64,000 nt of DNA, from NCBI RefSeq assembly GCF_001456155.1, contig NZ_CP013293.1, positions 2,790,001 to 2,854,000 on the forward strand, given 5' to 3'. The stretch is from Chryseobacterium sp. IHB B 17019 (GTDB taxonomy: Bacteria > Bacteroidota > Bacteroidia > Flavobacteriales > Weeksellaceae). Under the pieces are notes generated by a model. That model saw nothing but the letters and a program-made list of their open reading frames with translations, searched no databases and had not been told where the DNA came from. This document shows, piece by piece, positions 61,057-64,000 of this stretch (positions are counted from its first letter, which is position 1; each line of letters begins with the position of its first letter). Position numbers and translations under genes: made by a program.

Positions 61057-64000
61057 TACTCCTCCAATCTTACGTCTAATCCAAGACCTTGTAACTCGTG
61101 AAGTAATACGTTGAATGATTCCGGAATACCTGGTTCAGGCATGGATTCACCTTTTGCAATTGCTTCATAAGTTTTCGCTCTACCAATCACGTCATCCGAC
61201 TTCACAGTAAGGATTTCTCTCAAGATATTTGATGCTCCGAATGCTTCAAGAGCCCAAACCTCCATCTCTCCGAATCTCTGACCTCCGAATTGAGCTTTAC
61301 CTCCTAACGGCTGCTGAGTAATCAACGAGTAAGGTCCGATAGAACGTGCGTGCATCTTATCATCAACCATGTGACCTAGCTTCAACATATAGATAATACC
61401 TACTGTTGCAGCCTGAGTAAATCTTTCCCCAGTACCACCATCATAAAGGTAAGTATGACCGAATTTAGGAAGACCTGCTTTTTCTGTATATTCAGTAATC
61501 TGATCAAGAGTAGCTCCATCGAAGATTGGTGTAGCGAACTTCAGACCTAATTTCTGACCAGCCCATCCAAGAACTGTTTCATAAATCTGTCCGATGTTCA
61601 TACGGGAAGGTACCCCAAGTGGATTCAATACGATATCAACCGGTGTTCCGTCTTCAAGGAACGGCATATCTTCTTCACGAACAATTCTCGAAACGATACC
61701 TTTGTTACCGTGACGTCCCGCCATTTTATCCCCTACGTTCAGCTTACGTTTCTTAGCGATGTAAACTTTAGCCAATTTCATGATACCTGCAGGAAGCTCA
61801 TCCCCGATAGAAATTGCGAATTTCTCACGGTTTTTAACTCCTTGAATATCGTTGTACTTGATTTTGTAATTGTGAATTAACTGTTTGATTAATTCATTTT
61901 TATCGTTATCTACCGTCCAGTCTGAACCGCTAACGTTTACATAATCTTCAACTGATGTCAATAATTTGTGAGTGAACTTCACACCTTTACCGATAATTTC
62001 TTCATCAAGGTCATTTTTCACGCCCTGAGAAGTTTTACCGCTTACCAGTGTATTTAATTTTTCAATTAAAGTATTTCTCAAATCATCAAACTTAGCTTTA
62101 TAAGTATTTTCAATCTCTTCAAGCTTAAGTTTTTCTTCAGTTCTCTTCTTTTTATCTTTAATGTTTCTTGAGAACAATTTCTTGTCGATCACAACACCTC
62201 TTAATGATGAGTCAGCCTTCAATGAAGCATCTTTCACATCACCGGCCTTGTCACCAAAGATTGCTCTAAGAAGCTTTTCTTCAGGAGTAGGGTCAGATTC
62301 ACCTTTTGGAGTGATCTTACCGATCATGATGTCTCCAGGCTTCACTTCGGCACCGATTCTGATCATACCGTTTTCGTCAAGATCTTTCGTAGCTTCTTCA
62401 GAAACGTTCGGAATATCTGCTGTAAGCTCTTCCATACCTAATTTGGTATCACGAACTTCAAGAGAATATTCATCCACGTGGATTGAAGTAAACCAGTCTT
62501 CACGTACAACTTTTTCGTTGATTACGATTGCATCCTCGAAGTTGTATCCTTTCCAAGGCATGAAGGCAACCACTAAGTTTCTACCAAGAGCCAATTCTCC
62601 GTTTTCGGTAGCATAACCGTCGCAAAGTACCTGTCCTTTTTCCACTACATCACCTACTCTTACGTTTGGTCTTAGGGTAATTGTTGTACTTTGGTTGGTT
62701 TTTCTGAACTTAGTTAAGTTATATGTTTTAGTAGCGGATTCGAATTGTACTAAATCTTCGTCTTCGCTTCTTTCATATTTAATAACGATTTTGTCAGCAT
62801 CTACATATTCTACAGTACCTGTACCTTCAGCATTGATCAAAATTCTAGAATCTTTTGCAACTTGTTGTTCCAGACCTGTACCTACGATTGGAGCCTGTGG
62901 CTTCAATAGAGGAACTGCCTGACGCATCATGTTTGATCCCATCAATGCACGGTTCGCATCATCATGCTCCAGGAATGGAATTAATGAAGCTGAAATACCG
63001 GAAATCTGGTTTGGTGCAACGTCGATAAGGTCAACCTGGCTTGGCTCAACTACCGGGTAGTCACCATCCAATCTTGCAATGATTCTGTCTGTTAAGAAAT
63101 CACCATTATCACTTAATTCAACGTTTGCCTGAGCAATTACTTTAGATTCTTCATCTTCAGCATTTAGATAAATAGGATCTGCGGTAAGATCAATCTTACT
63201 ATCAGCTACTTTTCTATATGGTGTTTCGATGAAACCTAATCTGTTGATTTTAGCATAAATACCTAAAGATGAAATCAAACCGATGTTTGGTCCTTCCGGA
63301 GTTTCAATCGGGCAAATTCTTCCGTAGTGAGTATGGTGAACGTCACGAACCTCGAAACCTGCTCTTTCTCTTGATAAACCTCCAGGCCCTAGTGCAGAAA
63401 GTCTACGCTTGTGCGTGATTTCTGATAGTGGGTTGGTTTGGTCCATGAACTGAGAAAGCTGGTTGGTACCAAAGAACGAGTTGATTACAGATGTTAAAGT
63501 TTTCGCATTTACAAGGTCAAGCGGAGTAAAGATTTCGTTATCTCTAACGTTCATTCTTTCCTTGATTGTTCTTGCAATTCTTGAAAGACCAACACCGAAC
63601 TGTCCTGCTAATTGCTCACCAACAGTTTTAATTCTTCTGTTTGATAAGTGGTCGATATCATCAACCTCTGCTTTAGAGTTTACAAGCTCGATCAAATGTC
63701 TTACGATCGCGATGATATCTTCTTTTGTAAGAACTTCAGTTGTAGTAGGGATGTTTAGACCTAACTTTTTGTTTAGTCTGTAACGTCCTACTTCACCTAA
63801 TGAATATCTTTGCTCAGAGAAGAATAATTTTTCAATGATTCCTCTTGCTGTTTCCTCATCTGGCGGATCTGCATTTCTTAACTGACGATAAATGTATTCT
63901 ACCGCTTCTTTTTCAGAGTTGGTAGGGTCTTTTTGTAATGTATTCTGGATGATAGAGAATTCGTTACTGTTTTCTTTGTGAATCAAAATAGATTTCACAC
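61056..64000 (-). CDS. rpoB: RNA polymerase subunit beta (5' truncated by window edge)
   Basis: About 980 C-terminal residues; the normal protein is near 1270, so the N-terminal part, including most of the rifampicin pocket's upstream lobe, is outside. Visible: the rifampicin-cluster region [78 protein letters not shown] and the C-terminal [15 protein letters not shown]. In the rifampicin cluster the residues commonly hit by resistance (D516, H526, S531 in E. coli numbering) appear as D, H and S-A, i.e. the sensitive type. Confidence 0.99.
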   Translation of the reverse strand, partial: VKSILIHKENSNEFSIIQNTLQKDPTNSEKEAVEYIYRQLRNADPPDEETARGIIEKLFFSEQRYSLGEVGRYRLNKKLGLNIPTTTEVLTKEDIIAIVRHLIELVNSKAEVDDIDHLSNRRIKTVGEQLAGQFGVGLSRIARTIKERMNVRDNEIFTPLDLVNAKTLTSVINSFFGTNQLSQFMDQTNPLSEITHKRRLSALGPGGLSRERAGFEVRDVHHTHYGRICPIETPEGPNIGLISSLGIYAKINRLGFIETPYRKVADSKIDLTADPIYLNAEDEESKVIAQANVELSDNGDFLTDRIIARLDGDYPVVEPSQVDLIDVAPNQISGISASLIPFLEHDDANRALMGSNMMRQAVPLLKPQAPIVGTGLEQQVAKDSRILINAEGTGTVEYVDADKIVIKYERSEDEDLVQFESATKTYNLTKFRKTNQSTTITLRPNVRVGDVVEKGQVLCDGYATENGELALGRNLVVAFMPWKGYNFEDAIVINEKVVREDWFTSIHVDEYSLEVRDTKLGMEELTADIPNVSEEATKDLDENGMIRIGAEVKPGDIMIGKITPKGESDPTPEEKLLRAIFGDKAGDVKDASLKADSSLRGVVIDKKLFSRNIKDKKKRTEEKLKLEEIENTYKAKFDDLRNTLIEKLNTLVSGKTSQGVKNDLDEEIIGKGVKFTHKLLTSVEDYVNVSGSDWTVDNDKNELIKQLIHNYKIKYNDIQGVKNREKFAISIGDELPAGIMKLAKVYIAKKRKLNVGDKMAGRHGNKGIVSRIVREEDMPFLEDGTPVDIVLNPLGVPSRMNIGQIYETVLGWAGQKLGLKFATPIFDGATLDQITEYTEKAGLPKFGHTYLYDGGTGERFTQAATVGIIYMLKLGHMVDDKMHARSIGPYSLITQQPLGGKAQFGGQRFGEMEVWALEAFGASNILREILTVKSDDVIGRAKTYEAIAKGESMPEPGIPESFNVLLHELQGLGLDVRLEE

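Overview
The window is chromosomal DNA from a member of the Bacteroidota, most likely class Flavobacteriia and close to Chryseobacterium (Weeksellaceae). The evidence is consistent: an AT-rich background, promoters of the Bacteroidota type (TTG, then about 17-23 nt, then TAnnTTTG) in place of E. coli -35/-10 boxes, few Shine-Dalgarno sequences, several type IX secretion (T9SS) C-terminal sorting domains, LytTR-type two-component regulation, and families typical of the group (DUF2490, DUF5777, DUF3467, DUF6443 RHS proteins). The genus is an inference from overall resemblance and was not tested by alignment.

Layout. 1-3.7 kb: 3' part of an M1 metallopeptidase and two secreted proteins of unknown function. 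3.7-9.0 kb: a LytS/LytTR kinase-regulator pair divergent from DUF2490, CitMHS and DctA-like transporter genes, probably a carboxylate-uptake locus. 9.0-11.2 kb: groES-groEL with an unusual upstream region (a -24 box like that of sigma-54 promoters plus two direct repeats). 11.3-13.6 kb: an AT-rich two-gene insert encoding an Unknown-Group-type reverse transcriptase and, overlapping it by 4 nt, a protein with a PD-(D/E)XK nuclease signature. This is the best candidate for an uncharacterised, probably anti-phage, system. 13.7-20.1 kb: DinB-fold protein, lipoprotein, membrane protein, DHFR-like, DUF2200, SDR, YciI, an ECF42 sigma factor and a degenerate thioredoxin-fold lipoprotein. 20.2-21.1 kb: FMN riboswitch and ribB. 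21.3-28.7 kb: a T9SS cargo protein, a DUF3575 barrel, a hypothetical, an MHS-family transporter, a small protein and a patatin fused to an outer-membrane barrel. 28.7-33.5 kb (minus strand): ABC exporter, alpha/beta hydrolase, Crp-like regulator, small membrane protein, truA. 33.6-38.8 kb: lpxK-PNP, a TlpA-like lipoprotein, dinB, alpha-amylase. 38.9-43.1 kb: carboxylesterase, a divergent HxlR/NmrA pair with a visible operator, and an NPP-type phosphodiesterase. 43.2-52.0 kb: a leader, a T9SS beta-propeller-like protein, two RHS/YD-repeat proteins and a small membrane-anchored protein, resembling a polymorphic toxin with its immunity gene. 52.2-56.0 kb (minus strand): a five-gene operon (DUF5777, c-type haem lipoprotein, YceI, ankyrin, DOMON/T9SS) behind a Crp/Fnr regulator, with a Crp-like palindrome at the operon promoter. 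56.3-64 kb (minus strand): DUF3467, rpoC and 5'-truncated rpoB.

Intergenic DNA is rich in non-coding repeats. Two families each occur twice in the window, one of them inside both the groES-groEL and the rpoB-rpoC spacers. Single copies of other inverted repeats, including a GC-rich palindrome with a perfect 28-bp stem, are also present. No tRNA, rRNA, CRISPR array, transposase or integrase was recognised.
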